A stretch of 64,000 bases of DNA from Planctomycetota bacterium (GCA_023417885.1 JAEZED010000121.1:1-64000), one strand, 5' to 3'; shown: positions 26,169 through 40,214, counted from the stretch's first letter. Program-made: numbers and translations. The notes: generated by a model not told the origin, from the sequence alone.

Positions 26169-26298
26169 ATTGTGCGAATGTTACGTTGGTTGCCGCCGCA
26201 CCGATGTGACGCTGTAATAGCCCGCGCCACTCACCGGGTGGCCCGTTGCATCCGCGCAGGCGCCGCGCCTTGCGCTCGCGTACGCGTTTCATGACCCC

Positions 26299-27087
26299 AT
26301 GAGCGACCCCTCCGCCACGCCCAATCCGGCACCACGCGACGACTCCCACGTCCCGCCCGCGCCCCCCGCGGGACCTCGCCCGCGAAACCGGTTCGTCTTC
26401 CCACGCTGGGCCAACTTCCTCCTGCCGGTGATCCTCATCATGGGTCTCGGCGGGGCGCTGTATGTGCCGACCTTCATGGGCCTGGCACTCAACCCCCACA
26501 CGCTCAACGTGGGGTACCAGCCGGATCAGCCGATCGAGTACAGCCATGCGCTGCACGTCGGGCAGCTCGGCATGGATTGCCGGTATTGCCATACGACCGT
26601 CGACAAGGCCCAGTTCGCCGCGATCCCGCCGACGCAGACCTGCATGAACTGCCACACCGGCATCGCGAGCCAGAGTGCCAAGCTCCGCGATCTCCGGGCC
26701 TCCTGGGTCAGCGGCGAGCCGATCCAGTGGGTCAAGGTGCACGATCTTCCGGGCTGGGCCTACTTCAACCACTCGGCCCACATCAACAAGGGCGTCGGCT
26801 GTTACAGCTGTCACGGGCGCGTCGACCAGATGGAAATCGTCTTCCAGGCCGAGCCGCTGAACATGGCCTGGTGCCTGGAGTGCCACCGCCAGCCTGAGCG
26901 GTTCCTGCGGCCCAAGGACCAGGTCACCAGCATGACCTACCACCTCGCCCGCGGGCCCAACGACCTCCAGGTGCGCGACGGGGAGAGCCTCGAGCAGGCC
27001 CAGCTCCGCGTCGGACTGGAGCTCAAGGAGCAGTACGGCATCCGCGATCGGCGGTACATGGAAGCCTGTTCCACCTGCCACCGGTAG
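26299..27087 (+). CDS. actA: Alternative Complex III pentahaem cytochrome c subunit ActA
   Basis: The 262-residue protein has one N-terminal membrane helix (about 37-57, FLLPVILIMGLGGALYVPTF) and five CXXCH haem motifs (CRYCH, CMNCH, CYSCH, CLECH, CSTCH), as in ActA. It forms the periplasmic electron-transfer wire of the quinol:electron acceptor complex that replaces cytochrome bc1. It opens a long operon running to 42595. An N-terminal Pro-rich tail of about 30 residues precedes the helix. Confidence 0.95.
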   Translation: MSDPSATPNPAPRDDSHVPPAPPAGPRPRNRFVFPRWANFLLPVILIMGLGGALYVPTFMGLALNPHTLNVGYQPDQPIEYSHALHVGQLGMDCRYCHTTVDKAQFAAIPPTQTCMNCHTGIASQSAKLRDLRASWVSGEPIQWVKVHDLPGWAYFNHSAHINKGVGCYSCHGRVDQMEIVFQAEPLNMAWCLECHRQPERFLRPKDQVTSMTYHLARGPNDLQVRDGESLEQAQLRVGLELKEQYGIRDRRYMEACSTCHR

Positions 27088-27170
27088 CGTGCCGCCTCGG
27101 GACGACTGATCCGCAAATCGGTGATTCCTGAGTGACGGGTGATCGCCAGCCACACGACCGAACCTCTTCA

Positions 27171-30422
<3,252 letters not shown>

Positions 30423-30488
30423 AACGGACATGGCCCGCTCCGCCCCCGGGCGCTCGGGCACGCTGATTGACGACACAGCCCACAGCTC

Positions 30489-32063
30489 ATGGCGACCATC
30501 GACACCAGTTCCGACATCGCACGCGTGCGCGGCTACGACCGCAGCGACGGGTTTCTCGTCGAGGAGGCCGGTCCGCCGGCCCTCTCCTTCGAGGAGCGCA
30601 ACCGCGAGGTCGACAACACGTGGGACGACCCGACCCGTCGGGCGCCCCTGGTCGTCAACCACCGCACCTTCCGCGACGTCACCGACACCGTCACCGACTT
30701 CACCCTCTCCCGCCCCGACTGGCCGTGGATCCTGGGCTTCCTGATCTGCGCCGGAATCACCGGCGTCTTCCTCTTCGGAAGCCTGGTCTACCTGATCCTC
30801 ACGGGCGTGGGCGTCTGGGGGAACAACGTCCCCGCCGCCTGGGGCTGGCCGATCGTGAACTTCGTGTTCTGGGTCGGCATCGGCCACGCAGGCACGCTGA
30901 TCAGCGCCATCCTCTTCCTGCTGCGGCAGGACTGGCGCACCAGCATCAACCGGTTCGCCGAGGCGATGACGATCTTCGCGGTCATGTGCGCCGCCATCTA
31001 CCCGGGCATCCACGTCGGCCGCCCGTGGTTCGCCTACTGGCTCTTCCCCTACCCGAACCAGATGGCGATGTGGCCGCAGTTCCGCTCGCCGCTGATGTGG
31101 GACGTCTTCGCGGTGGGCACATACGCGAGCGTGTCGGTGCTGTTCTGGTACGTGGGGATGGTGCCGGACCTTGCGACGCTGCGTGACCGGTGCCGCAACC
31201 GGATCGGGCAGGTCGCCTACGGCATCCTCAGCCTCGGCTGGAGCGGCTCGAGCCGGCACTGGTACCGGTTCGAGAAGATGTACCTGCTGCTGGCGGCCCT
31301 GGCCACGCCTCTGGTGCTGTCGGTGCACAGCGTCGTGTCGTTCGACTTCGCGGTGAGCCAGCTCCCCGGCTGGCACACGACGATCTTCCCCCCCTACTTC
31401 GTCGCGGGCGCCGTTTACGGCGGGTTCGCGATGGTGCTGACGCTGGCGATCCCCGCGCGGCAGTGGTTCGGGCTGAAGGGCCTGATCACGCTGCGGCACA
31501 TCGACAACATGTGCAAGGTGATGCTCACGACCGGCCTGATCGTGGCTTACGCGTACCTGATGGAATACTTCATCGCCTGGTACAGCGGCGTGCAGGCCGA
31601 GAGCTTCGCCTTCTGGAACCGCGCCTTCGGTAACTACATGTGGGCGACGTGGGCGATGATCACCTGCAACGTCTTCATCCCGCAGATACTCTGGCTCAAG
31701 ACGGTGCGCCGCAACGTGTGGCTCGTCCTGGTCGCCGCGATGAGCATCAACATGGGGATGTGGTTCGAGCGGTTTGTCATCATCATCACCTCGCTCACGC
31801 GCGACTACCTGCCCAGTGCCTGGGGCGACTTCGCCCCCACCTGGGTCGACGCGACGCTCTTCTTCGGAACCTTCGGGTTCTTCCTGATGAACATGCTCCT
31901 GTTCTGCAAGTTCGGCCCCATGATCGCGATGGCGGAGGTCAAGACCGTCATGCCCCAGGCCCACCGGGGCCACGGGCACCATGACACCGAGCACCCCGAC
32001 CGGCACGACGAGGTCGAGCGCGCCGCCACCGGCGCCGACTACCACCCGTCGGAGTCCGTCTGA
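30489..32063 (+). CDS. actC: Alternative Complex III NrfD-like membrane subunit ActC
   Basis: The 524-residue polytopic protein belongs to the NrfD/PsrC family with about ten transmembrane helices, and it forms one of the quinol-oxidising membrane subunits. A conserved cytoplasmic N-terminus (about 60 residues) precedes [47 protein letters not shown] is typical of ActC. The tail is His- and Asp-rich. It follows actB after 66 bases. Confidence 0.95.
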   Translation: MATIDTSSDIARVRGYDRSDGFLVEEAGPPALSFEERNREVDNTWDDPTRRAPLVVNHRTFRDVTDTVTDFTLSRPDWPWILGFLICAGITGVFLFGSLVYLILTGVGVWGNNVPAAWGWPIVNFVFWVGIGHAGTLISAILFLLRQDWRTSINRFAEAMTIFAVMCAAIYPGIHVGRPWFAYWLFPYPNQMAMWPQFRSPLMWDVFAVGTYASVSVLFWYVGMVPDLATLRDRCRNRIGQVAYGILSLGWSGSSRHWYRFEKMYLLLAALATPLVLSVHSVVSFDFAVSQLPGWHTTIFPPYFVAGAVYGGFAMVLTLAIPARQWFGLKGLITLRHIDNMCKVMLTTGLIVAYAYLMEYFIAWYSGVQAESFAFWNRAFGNYMWATWAMITCNVFIPQILWLKTVRRNVWLVLVAAMSINMGMWFERFVIIITSLTRDYLPSAWGDFAPTWVDATLFFGTFGFFLMNMLLFCKFGPMIAMAEVKTVMPQAHRGHGHHDTEHPDRHDEVERAATGADYHPSESV

Positions 32064-32114
32064 AGTTGAAGCCGGCCCGCGCCCGCCGGCGCAGGCCATG
32101 CAGGACCCCAACCC

Positions 32115-32741
32115 ATGACTGTCGCTAATCCAACATTCCTGGCCAACGACATGCAGGTGTCCGACGTGGCCGTCGAGGGCGGCGGGGACGTCCTCGCCGG
32201 CGTCATGGCCGAGTACGACAACGTCGACGCCGTCTACGCCGCCGCCGAGCGCGTGCGGGACGCCGGCTACACCCGCTGGGACGTCCATTCCCCCTTCCCG
32301 ATCCACGGGATCGAGCGGGCGATGGCGATCCGCCCGACGATCATCCCCTGGATCTCCCTGATCGGCGGGCTCACGGGCATGAGCATCGGCCTGGGGCTGA
32401 CGATCTGGACGATGGGCCCGAGTCTGCCCGAGGCCGGCGTCTTCTCGGGTTATCCGTTCTTCAAGAGCGGCAAGCCGCTGCTGAGCCTGCCGCAGTTCAT
32501 CCCGCCGATCTTCGAGTTGACGATCCTGCTGGCGGCGTTCAGCGCCGGACTGGGGATGATCCTGCTCAACGCCCTGCCGATGCTCTACAACCCGCTGTTC
32601 AAGAGCGTGCGGTTCCGGCGCGTCACGGACGACCGCTTCTTCGTGGTGATCGACGCGACGGACCCGGTCTTCGACGAGCAGAAGACGCCGGACCTGCTCA
32701 GCGAGACCCGGCCGCTGTCTATGGAGTACGTCATCGACTGA
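32115..32741 (+). CDS. actD: Alternative Complex III subunit ActD
   Basis: ActD is a 208-residue protein with two central transmembrane helices (about 72-96 and 132-155) and soluble ends (DUF3341 family). The soluble N-terminus has the family-like VMAEYDNVDAVYAAAERVRDAGYTRWDVHSPFPIHG segment. It is a structural subunit without cofactors. Spacing of 51 bases from actC and 43 to actE agrees with one operon. Confidence 0.93.
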   Translation: MTVANPTFLANDMQVSDVAVEGGGDVLAGVMAEYDNVDAVYAAAERVRDAGYTRWDVHSPFPIHGIERAMAIRPTIIPWISLIGGLTGMSIGLGLTIWTMGPSLPEAGVFSGYPFFKSGKPLLSLPQFIPPIFELTILLAAFSAGLGMILLNALPMLYNPLFKSVRFRRVTDDRFFVVIDATDPVFDEQKTPDLLSETRPLSMEYVID

Positions 32742-32784
32742 AGCGCCGCCGTCCACCGGACCAGACGCCATCAGCAAGCCGCAC

Positions 32785-33669
32785 ATGCCTCAGAACGACT
32801 TCATCAACCGCCAGGTCAACCGGCTCATCAGCGACAACAGCCCGACGACGCTGATGGGCGCCCGAGGCATGCTGCGCTTCAACAGCATGCCGACGTGGCT
32901 GATCTACCTGATCATCGTGGCCATCGCCGCCAGCTGGGTGCCGATCGCCGGCGCGGTGCGGGCGCGCTTCGTCAACAGCAAGTCGCCGCGCGTCCACCTG
33001 ATCCAGGACATGGATATCCAGCCTCGCTACGAGGCGCAGTCGAGCAACCCCGTCTTCGCCAACAACATGTCGATGCGCCCCCCGATCCCCGGTACCGTCC
33101 GGCGCGGCGGCCTGGCGCGCGACGATTTCCTCGAACTCGGCTTCACGATGACCTCCGCCCCCGCCGGGGGCGAGGCGCCGCAGGTCGAGTTCTTCGACGG
33201 CTTCCCCGAGTCCGTCACCCTCGACGCCGACTTCCTGGCCCGCGGCAAGGACCTCTACGCCCGCTACTGCTACGTCTGCCACGGTTTCGACGGATATGGC
33301 AACGGCCCGATCCACGTGCGCTCCATGCAGCGGCCGGCGAACAACGTCGGCTGGGTCCAGCCGAGCAACCTGCACGACGACGTCCGGCGCAGCCGCCCGA
33401 CCGGGCACATCTACAACACCGTCAACAACGGGATCCGAACTATGGGCGGATACGGCGCCCAGATCCCCGCTCCCGCGGATCGCTGGGCCGTCGTCGCCTA
33501 CGTGAAGGCGCTCCAGCTCTCCCAGAACGCTCCGGTGGAAATGATCCCCGAGGAAATCAGGCAGAACGCGCCCGTGCGGCCGCCGACGGTCGGCGGGCGG
33601 GCGCTGGGACAAGCCACCACGCAACCGGCCGAGGACCCGACGACGTCGCCGGGCGCCGGAAGGCCCTGA
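32785..33669 (+). CDS. actE: Alternative Complex III monohaem cytochrome c subunit ActE
   Basis: This 294-residue protein has an N-terminal membrane anchor (about 38-53, WLIYLIIVAIAASWVPIA), a middle region resembling ActE with MDIQPRYEAQ and MRPPIPGTVRRG, and one haem motif C162-Y-V-C165-H166 in a cytochrome c fold. It likely hands electrons on to the caa3 oxidase. The C-terminal tail is rich in Pro and Thr. Confidence 0.93.
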   Translation: MPQNDFINRQVNRLISDNSPTTLMGARGMLRFNSMPTWLIYLIIVAIAASWVPIAGAVRARFVNSKSPRVHLIQDMDIQPRYEAQSSNPVFANNMSMRPPIPGTVRRGGLARDDFLELGFTMTSAPAGGEAPQVEFFDGFPESVTLDADFLARGKDLYARYCYVCHGFDGYGNGPIHVRSMQRPANNVGWVQPSNLHDDVRRSRPTGHIYNTVNNGIRTMGGYGAQIPAPADRWAVVAYVKALQLSQNAPVEMIPEEIRQNAPVRPPTVGGRALGQATTQPAEDPTTSPGAGRP

Positions 33670-33721
33670 CCGCTTTGCAGACCGTCACGAAGAACCCCCG
33701 GAACGTTTAGAGGATTCATCC

Positions 33722-35233
33722 TTGGCCAGCGCAGAACACCAATCCGATGTCAACGAGCCGGTGACCCTGCCGGATTCGACGAGCCGGCGCATGCTGACGA
33801 TCCTCGCCGTGCTGGCTGTCGCCGGCCTCGCCGGCGCGCTCTTCCTGGCGTTCCCGTTCAACAGCCAGGTCGGCGGCTTCACGGGAGGCATGCGCCGCTT
33901 CTTCCTCTCCTACCTGGCCGCCTACGGCTTCGTGCTCTCCATCGCGCTGGGTGGGCTTTTCTTCGTGATGCTCCAGCACGTCACCCGCGCCGGCTGGAGC
34001 GTCAACGTGCGACGCATCCCCGAGGCGCTGGCCAACACGATGCCGGCCCTGGCGGTCCTGAGCATCCCGATCCTCCTGACGCTCCTGTTCCCCGGCTACA
34101 GCGGCGCTCCCACGCTCTACCCGTGGGCCGCAAGCGTCCAGGCCGAGCATGCCAGCGCGGAGGAGGCCGCCATCCCCGGGCAGGACGACCAGGTTCCGGA
34201 GATCCGCTCCGCCGGCCCCGCCGCCGAGCCGTCGCAGGCGGGCGCTTCGGAGGGACTGACCGGCTTCGACACGCCCCTGCTGACGCGCGAGGCGATGACC
34301 GTCGCCCACGCCAAGCGCCACCTCGAGTACGACGCGCTCACGAAGCACAAGGCTCCCTACCTCAACCGGCCTTTCTTTGCGCTGCGGATCGTCATCTACT
34401 TCGGGGTCTGGATCGCCATCGCCGCCTTTTACTGGCGCAACAGCGTGCTCCAGGACCGCACCGGCGACCCGGCGCTGACCACCCGGATGCAGAAGTGGGC
34501 GCCGCTGTGCATCCTGGCCTACGCCTTCACGGTCACGGGCGCCGCCTTCGACCTCTGGATGAGCATCGACCCTCACTTCTTCAGCACGATCTGGGCAGTC
34601 TACATCTTCGCCGGCGGCGTGCTCGGCTCGCTCGCCGTCATCATCCTGATCTACGAGATGCTCCAGGGCGCCGGCTTCCTGAAGGGGGCGGTGAGCCGCG
34701 AGCACTTCCACGACCTGGGCAAGCTCCTCTTCGCCTTCGTCTTCTTCTGGGGTTACATCGCCTTCAGCCAGTTCCTGCTGATCTGGTACGCGAACATCCC
34801 GGAGACGACCTACTGGTTCGGCGTCCGCGGCGCCACCACCGTGAGCGCCAATCTCGGCTTCGGCGCCTGGCCCAGCGATCCCATGGCCGCCGCCCCCGTC
34901 GGGTGGTGGGCGGTGGTGAGCCTGATCCTGCTCTTCGGCCACCTGCTGATCCCGTTCGGCGGGCTGCTCAGCCGGCACCCGAAGCGCCGGCTCGGGCTGC
35001 TGGCGTTCTGGGCCGTCTGGATGCTTGTCATGCACTACATCGACCACTACTGGCTGATCATGCCCGAGGCGATGGTCGGCAGCTGGGCGGTCATCCCGCT
35101 TCCCGAAATCGCCTGCCTGCTGTTCATGGTCGGCGCGGTCGGGGCCTACTTCGTCTGGACGCTCTCCCGCGCCGCGATCCGGCCCGTGGCCGACCCGCGT
35201 GTCCACGAGTCGATGGCGTTCCACAACATCTGA
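33722..35233 (+). CDS. actF: Alternative Complex III membrane subunit ActF
   Basis: This 503-residue polytopic subunit starts with TTG, supported by AGAGGA at 33710-33715. It has an early helix pair (MLTILAVLAVAGLAGALFLAF), and a soluble, low-complexity acidic segment of about 70 residues between helices (about 143-185). Eight or so helices follow. The late segments YGFVLSIALGGLFFVMLQH, FSQFLLIWYANIPE and HYIDHYWLIMPE are characteristic of the family. Confidence 0.93.
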   Translation: MASAEHQSDVNEPVTLPDSTSRRMLTILAVLAVAGLAGALFLAFPFNSQVGGFTGGMRRFFLSYLAAYGFVLSIALGGLFFVMLQHVTRAGWSVNVRRIPEALANTMPALAVLSIPILLTLLFPGYSGAPTLYPWAASVQAEHASAEEAAIPGQDDQVPEIRSAGPAAEPSQAGASEGLTGFDTPLLTREAMTVAHAKRHLEYDALTKHKAPYLNRPFFALRIVIYFGVWIAIAAFYWRNSVLQDRTGDPALTTRMQKWAPLCILAYAFTVTGAAFDLWMSIDPHFFSTIWAVYIFAGGVLGSLAVIILIYEMLQGAGFLKGAVSREHFHDLGKLLFAFVFFWGYIAFSQFLLIWYANIPETTYWFGVRGATTVSANLGFGAWPSDPMAAAPVGWWAVVSLILLFGHLLIPFGGLLSRHPKRRLGLLAFWAVWMLVMHYIDHYWLIMPEAMVGSWAVIPLPEIACLLFMVGAVGAYFVWTLSRAAIRPVADPRVHESMAFHNI

Positions 35234-35260
35234 TTTCCGCACTCCCCTGACTCCGGCAAG

Positions 35261-35779
35261 TTGGCCAAAGAACACACACAAGACTCCATGGCCGTCAGAC
35301 AAGACATCAACGTCGGGCTCATCGCCTTCGTCGGGCTGGTCGGCTCGATCCTGCTGCTCATCGCCGTCTGGGGCACGCAGGGCTGGTTCGCCTACGAGGT
35401 GCAGCTCCTCAATCAGAAGCGCTTCGAGACCGACCGGAACCTCGACTGGCTCGCCCTCCGCAACGAGCAGTACGCCAACATCGGCGACGACGTGGGCAAC
35501 ACCACGATCTTCGCCGTCGCCGAGGAGCCGACCATGTCCTACCGCTTCCTGTCGGAGAAGCGCGACGTCGCCGGCATCCCCATCCACGAGGCCATGGCCC
35601 GCCTGGCGAGCCAGCACGGCGGGAGCCAGTTCACCGCCGACCAGATGCGGGCGGCCGATCGCGAGCACGCGACCATCGTCAACGAGGTGTACAAGGACTA
35701 CATGACGCCGGGCCTGGTCACCGTTGAAAGGGCCGCCCCTTCCGGCGCGCAGACGCGCCCCGCGGGCGGCGGAGCCTGA
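35261..35779 (+). CDS. Single-helix membrane protein in the Act operon, unknown function
   Basis: The frame from TTG 35261 gives 172 residues; starting at ATG 35288 gives 163. Neither has a clear Shine-Dalgarno site. One transmembrane helix (about 19-38, GLIAFVGLVGSILLLIAVWG) is followed by a periplasmic domain containing VQLLNQKR and YKDYMTPGLVTVERA, and an Ala-Pro-Gly tail. It lies between actF and sco in the same operon. It might be an accessory Alternative Complex III subunit or an assembly factor. No family was recognised. Confidence 0.7.
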   Translation: MAKEHTQDSMAVRQDINVGLIAFVGLVGSILLLIAVWGTQGWFAYEVQLLNQKRFETDRNLDWLALRNEQYANIGDDVGNTTIFAVAEEPTMSYRFLSEKRDVAGIPIHEAMARLASQHGGSQFTADQMRAADREHATIVNEVYKDYMTPGLVTVERAAPSGAQTRPAGGGA

Positions 35780-35833
35780 TCCGCCGCGGGCAAGTTGACG
35801 CAGCGATGCACCGCAGGCGCGGGCCGATGCCCG

Positions 35834-35839
35834 TACCAT
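35834..35839 (+). promoter_or_regulatory. Possible internal -10 element (TACCAT) before sco
   Basis: TACCAT lies 9 bases before ATG 35849. It may be coincidental because the gene is inside an operon. Confidence 0.25.
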
Positions 35840-35848
35840 TGGGTTGCC

Positions 35849-36865
35849 ATGAGAAATCTGCACTCCAGTCGTCTCCTCGTTACGGCCGCCACCGCCCTGC
35901 TGGCGGTGGTCGTGGCCGTCACGCCGGCGCGCGCGCAGGAGCAGGTGCCGGGCACGCCGCGCACGCCGGGGTCGGAAATACCGACGGACTACGTTCCGCC
36001 GGTGCTCGAGGAAGCGCGGCAGGCCGCGGGCATCGACGACAAGACGGGGCAGGTCGCCCCGCTGGACGTCGAGCTGACCGACTCCTGGGGACGCCCGGTG
36101 CGCCTCGGAGACTACTTCGACGGCGAGCGCCCCGTCGTGATCCAGATGGCCTACTACCGCTGCCCGAAGCTCTGCGGCGAGATCAGCCAGGGCATGGTGC
36201 GGTCCATGAAGGCGCTGGCCCAGGAGCTGCGCATCGGGCGCGACTACGAGGTGCTCACGATCAGCTTCGACACCCGGGAGACGCCGGAGATCGCCTCCGC
36301 CAACCACGCCGCGGTGGTGGAGGTGCTCAGCCGCGTCGCTCCGCGCGAGGATGTTCGCGACGGCTGGACGTTCCTCGTCGGCGACGACGAGAACATCGCC
36401 CGGCTCACCGACGGGCTCGGCTACCGCTTCGGCTGGATCGAGGAAGCGCAGCAGTACAGCCACCCCGCCGCCATCATCGTCTGCACGCCGGACGGGAAGA
36501 TCAGCCGATACCTCTACGGCGCCAGCTACGACGCGCCGACCGTTCGCCTGAGCCTCATCGACGCAAGCCAGGGCACGATCACGCCGAGCCTGAAGGACAT
36601 CTTCATCCTGAGCTGCTTCGACTTCGATCCGGTGGTCGGCAAGTACACCGCGACCGCCTACACGCTCATGCGGATCGCGGGCGTCACAACGGTGCTGGTG
36701 CTGGCCAGCGTCATCGGGTTCCTGCTGATCGCCGAGAAGCGCGGCAGGCTCCGGCGCCACAAGTACGCCGGCACGCCAGCCGATGAGGTCGCGCCGGCAC
36801 AGGAGACGTTCCCGGGCGATGAAGGCGAGGCGCGCCGTCCGCCGCGCACTGCGTTCAGCGGGTAG
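35849..36865 (+). CDS. SCO1/SenC copper chaperone with a C-terminal membrane helix
   Basis: The 338-residue protein has a signal sequence (about 1-29, ending RAQ). A thioredoxin-like SCO domain carries the copper-binding C105-P-K-L-C109 motif and H205 in QYSHPAA. A C-terminal transmembrane helix (about 275-295, VTTVLVLASVIGFLLIA) anchors it. SCO proteins deliver copper to the CuA site of cytochrome oxidase subunit II, which is encoded next. The long linker and late helix are unusual compared with classic N-anchored SCO proteins. Confidence 0.93.
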   Translation: MRNLHSSRLLVTAATALLAVVVAVTPARAQEQVPGTPRTPGSEIPTDYVPPVLEEARQAAGIDDKTGQVAPLDVELTDSWGRPVRLGDYFDGERPVVIQMAYYRCPKLCGEISQGMVRSMKALAQELRIGRDYEVLTISFDTRETPEIASANHAAVVEVLSRVAPREDVRDGWTFLVGDDENIARLTDGLGYRFGWIEEAQQYSHPAAIIVCTPDGKISRYLYGASYDAPTVRLSLIDASQGTITPSLKDIFILSCFDFDPVVGKYTATAYTLMRIAGVTTVLVLASVIGFLLIAEKRGRLRRHKYAGTPADEVAPAQETFPGDEGEARRPPRTAFSG

Positions 36866-36911
36866 GCGGCGAAGGATGCACGATTACCGAAGGTTCCCAC
36901 GAGCAAGATCC

Positions 36912-38234
36912 ATGAAGCTGCTGAAGAGGACATTGGTGGCGGTGCTGCTGGCGGGGCTTCCCTGCCTGGCCGGCTTCACCCAGGATGCGCCCGGGACGGC
37001 GCCGGCGGGGACGCCGCAGCAGCCCCCCGCGCCCGTCGACAGCCAGGCGACCGGCGAGTCGGCGGATGCCGACGACCCGGACGCCCAGCGCTCGGCCATG
37101 ATCGACGCGATCATGGAGGAGATGGAGCTCCCGCCCCAGCAGGACACCGGGACGATCAATCCCCATGACTGGTTCGTGCCGCAGGCGGCCGCCGAGACCG
37201 CGGGCGCCACCGACGGCGTGCTCGGCTTCATCAACTTCATCACCGCCTTCTTCACGATCCTGATCCTGGGGCTGATGATCTACTTCGTGATCCGCTACCG
37301 CCGGCGGGAGCCGGACGAGGCGGATCCGGAGGGGGTCGCCTCCCACTCGACGACCCTCGAGCTGACCTGGACGATCATCCCCACCTGCATCGTCCTGGTC
37401 ATGTTCGCCCTGGGCTTCCGCGACTTCCTGAACCAGACGGTGAGCCCGCCGAACGCCCGGGAGATCCAGGTCCTGGGGCGCATGTGGAGCTGGCAGTTCA
37501 CGTATCCCAACGGCGCGATCAGCTCCGACCTCCACCTTCGCCGCGGCGAGCCGGTCCGATTCGTGCTCTCCAGCTCCGACGTGATCCACAGCTTCTTCGT
37601 GCCCGCCTGGCGGCTGAAGAAGGACGTGGTGCCGGGCCGCTTCAACCAGATGTGGGCCACGCCCACGACGGAGGGGGTCTTCGAGATCTTCTGCACCGAG
37701 TACTGCGGCACCAATCACTCGCGCATGATCGCAAAGCTTTTCGTTTATGACGAGGAGCGCTTCGACGACTGGTTCGCCAGGGTCGTCAACATCTACGAGA
37801 ATCCCTTCACCGGCGAGTCGTATCCGCTGGAGCAGGTGGGCGCCGCCCTCTACACGGGCCGCGGCTGCATCGGCTGCCACAGCACCGACGGAAGCATCCA
37901 GCAGGCCCCCTCCTGGAAGAACCTCTGGCAGGCGGAGCGGAACCTCGCCGACGGCACCACCCGGGTGGCCGACGAGGCGTACATCCGGCAGAGCATTCTC
38001 CAGCCCTCCTCGCAGATCGTGCAGGGATGGGGCGCGTCGATGCCCAGCTATGCCGGCCAGCTCGATGAGCGCGACATGAGTGCGATCATCGCCTACATCA
38101 GGACGCTCAGCGACGATTCGGCGGAGGTCGGGGAGACGGGCGAAACCGTCACCCCGGCCGACTCCCAGAGCCTGGGCGGCGAGGATCCGCGCGGGCCGGG
38201 CAGCGGGCAGACGCAGGAGCAGCGGGAGGAGTAA
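36912..38234 (+). CDS. coxB: Cytochrome c oxidase subunit II with fused cytochrome c (caa3)
   Basis: This 440-residue subunit has a signal or first helix (LVAVLLAGLPCLAGF), a Pro- and Ala-rich segment, and two transmembrane helices (about 100-130 and 150-175). The CuA domain has ligands C261-T-E-Y-C265 and TNHSRM. A cytochrome c domain has C319-I-G-C322-H323. The cytochrome c fusion defines the caa3 type. I use ATG 36912; ATG 36876 is an alternative. It accepts electrons from ActE or a soluble cytochrome. Confidence 0.94.
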   Translation: MKLLKRTLVAVLLAGLPCLAGFTQDAPGTAPAGTPQQPPAPVDSQATGESADADDPDAQRSAMIDAIMEEMELPPQQDTGTINPHDWFVPQAAAETAGATDGVLGFINFITAFFTILILGLMIYFVIRYRRREPDEADPEGVASHSTTLELTWTIIPTCIVLVMFALGFRDFLNQTVSPPNAREIQVLGRMWSWQFTYPNGAISSDLHLRRGEPVRFVLSSSDVIHSFFVPAWRLKKDVVPGRFNQMWATPTTEGVFEIFCTEYCGTNHSRMIAKLFVYDEERFDDWFARVVNIYENPFTGESYPLEQVGAALYTGRGCIGCHSTDGSIQQAPSWKNLWQAERNLADGTTRVADEAYIRQSILQPSSQIVQGWGASMPSYAGQLDERDMSAIIAYIRTLSDDSAEVGETGETVTPADSQSLGGEDPRGPGSGQTQEQREE

Positions 38235-38285
38235 CCTCCCTCCCCCAAAGGCAACGAGCAGTACCGAAGACCAACGGGTAACGCA

Positions 38286-40214
38286 ATGAGCACAGTGAAC
38301 GCTCCCCTTCTCGCCGGCATCCAGGAGGCCAACCGGGCCGACGTGCATGGCGACAACTACCTGACGCACTCGCGCGGCATCCTGAGCTGGGCGCTGACGC
38401 TGGACCACAAGCGCATCGCGATCATGTACATGGTCGGCGTGATGACGATGTTCGCCGTCGGCGGCATCTTCGCGCTGCTGCTGCGCCTGGAGCTGTTCAC
38501 GCCCGGCCCCAGCTTCAGCGAGAACGCCAACCTCAACAACGACCTGTACAACCAGTTCTTCACCATCCACGGCGCGGTGATGGTGTTCCTGTTCATCATC
38601 CCGGCCATCCCCGCCATCATGGGGAACTTCGTCCTGCCGATCATGCTCGGCGCCAAGGACGTGGCCTTCCCGCGGCTGAACCTCGCCAGCTTCTGGATCT
38701 GGGCCCTGGGCGCCCTCTTCTTCATCTGGATCCTGCTCGGCGGAACGGTGACGACGATCGCCCGGGTCAACATGGATGGCGATGCGTTCAACCAGTGGCA
38801 GGGAGCCTGGGGCTGGCTTTTCCCGTTTGGTCTCGACACGGGGTGGACGTTCTACACGCCCTACTCGACCACGCAGTCGACCACCGGCGTCATCCCCGCG
38901 ACGCTGGGCGCCTTCGTCCTGGGATTCAGCAGCATCCTGACCGGGCTCAACTTCATCGCCTCGATCCACATGCTGCGGCCCAAGGGAATGACCTGGTTCC
39001 GCATGCCGCTGTTCCTGTGGGGCCTCTACTCCACCAGCATCATCCAGGTGCTGGCGACACCCGTGCTGGCGATCACCCTGCTGCTGCTCGTGGCCGAGCG
39101 ATCCCTCCGCGTGGGCATCTTCGATCCCACGCTCGGCGGCGCCCCGGTCCTCTACCAGCACTTCTTCTGGTTCTACAGCCACCCTGCGGTCTACATCATG
39201 GTGCTGCCGGCGCTCGGGACGATCAGCGAGATCCTGAGCCCCATGTGCCGCAAGCACATCTTCGGCTACAACTTCATCGCCCTCTCCTCGATCGCGATCG
39301 CCTTCTTCAGCTTCATTGTGTGGGGCCACCACATGTTCACCAGCGGCCAGAGCCCGCTGGCCAACGCGATCTTCAGCCTCCTGACCTTCAGCGTCTCGAT
39401 CCCGTCCGCCGTCAAGGTGTTCAACTGGCTGAGCACTATGTACCGCGGGAGCATCCAGCTGCTGACGCCGATGTGGTACGTGATGGGCGCGGTGCTGGTC
39501 TTCACGCTGGGCGGGCTCACCGGCCTGCACCTGGCCACGCTCACCACCGACATCCACTTCCACGACACGTACTTCGTCGTCGCCCACTTCCACTACGTGA
39601 TGATGGGCACGGTGCTCTTTGCCCTGCTGGCGGCGTTCTTCTACTGGTACCCGAAGATGTGGGGCCGGATGTACAACGAGCCGCTCGGGCAGATCGGCGC
39701 CATCGTCGTCATCATCGGGTTCAACGTCACCTTCTTCACGCAGTTCGTGATGGGCGCCCAGGGCATGCCTCGCCGCTACGCCACCTACGAGCCGCAGTAC
39801 GAGATCTACCACCAGATCAGCACCATCGGCGCCTACATCATGGGCCTCGGGCTCGTCATCGCCCTCATCACCCTCATCATGGGCCGCTGGGGCAAGATCG
39901 CACCCCCCAACCCCTGGGGCTCCAACTCCCTCGAGTGGCAGACGAGCAGCCCACCGCCCCACGACAACTTCAAGATCACCCCCGCCGCTGGTGATCCCTA
40001 CGCATTGCGCCGCTGGCGCTTCGTCCGCAGCAACGACCCCGCCGTCGCCGACGGGTGGGAGCTGAAGCCGGAGTTCCGTGCCGCCGCCGAGGCCGCCGGA
40101 CCGGGCCACCGCGTCGAACAGCGCGAGATGCAGGATCACCTGGGCGGCCCGGGAGATCCGCCACTGGGAACGACCGCTCCGCCGGAGCCGAAGGACAAGG
40201 GGCCCGACGCCTGA
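38286..40214 (+). CDS. coxA: Cytochrome c oxidase subunit I, A2 type
   Basis: This is a 642-residue haem-copper oxidase catalytic subunit with 12 or more helices. Ligands are visible: the haem histidine in [11 protein letters not shown], CuB histidines in WGHHMFTSG, and HFHYVMMG for the haem pair. The helix VI motif is Y297-S-H299-P-A-V-Y303, i.e. YSHPxVY without the Glu of GHPEVY. That identifies the A2 subfamily, with the Tyr-Ser pair replacing the D-channel Glu. The K-channel segment [11 protein letters not shown] is present. A 100-residue hydrophilic C-terminus follows. Confidence 0.95.
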   Translation: MSTVNAPLLAGIQEANRADVHGDNYLTHSRGILSWALTLDHKRIAIMYMVGVMTMFAVGGIFALLLRLELFTPGPSFSENANLNNDLYNQFFTIHGAVMVFLFIIPAIPAIMGNFVLPIMLGAKDVAFPRLNLASFWIWALGALFFIWILLGGTVTTIARVNMDGDAFNQWQGAWGWLFPFGLDTGWTFYTPYSTTQSTTGVIPATLGAFVLGFSSILTGLNFIASIHMLRPKGMTWFRMPLFLWGLYSTSIIQVLATPVLAITLLLLVAERSLRVGIFDPTLGGAPVLYQHFFWFYSHPAVYIMVLPALGTISEILSPMCRKHIFGYNFIALSSIAIAFFSFIVWGHHMFTSGQSPLANAIFSLLTFSVSIPSAVKVFNWLSTMYRGSIQLLTPMWYVMGAVLVFTLGGLTGLHLATLTTDIHFHDTYFVVAHFHYVMMGTVLFALLAAFFYWYPKMWGRMYNEPLGQIGAIVVIIGFNVTFFTQFVMGAQGMPRRYATYEPQYEIYHQISTIGAYIMGLGLVIALITLIMGRWGKIAPPNPWGSNSLEWQTSSPPPHDNFKITPAAGDPYALRRWRFVRSNDPAVADGWELKPEFRAAAEAAGPGHRVEQREMQDHLGGPGDPPLGTTAPPEPKDKGPDA

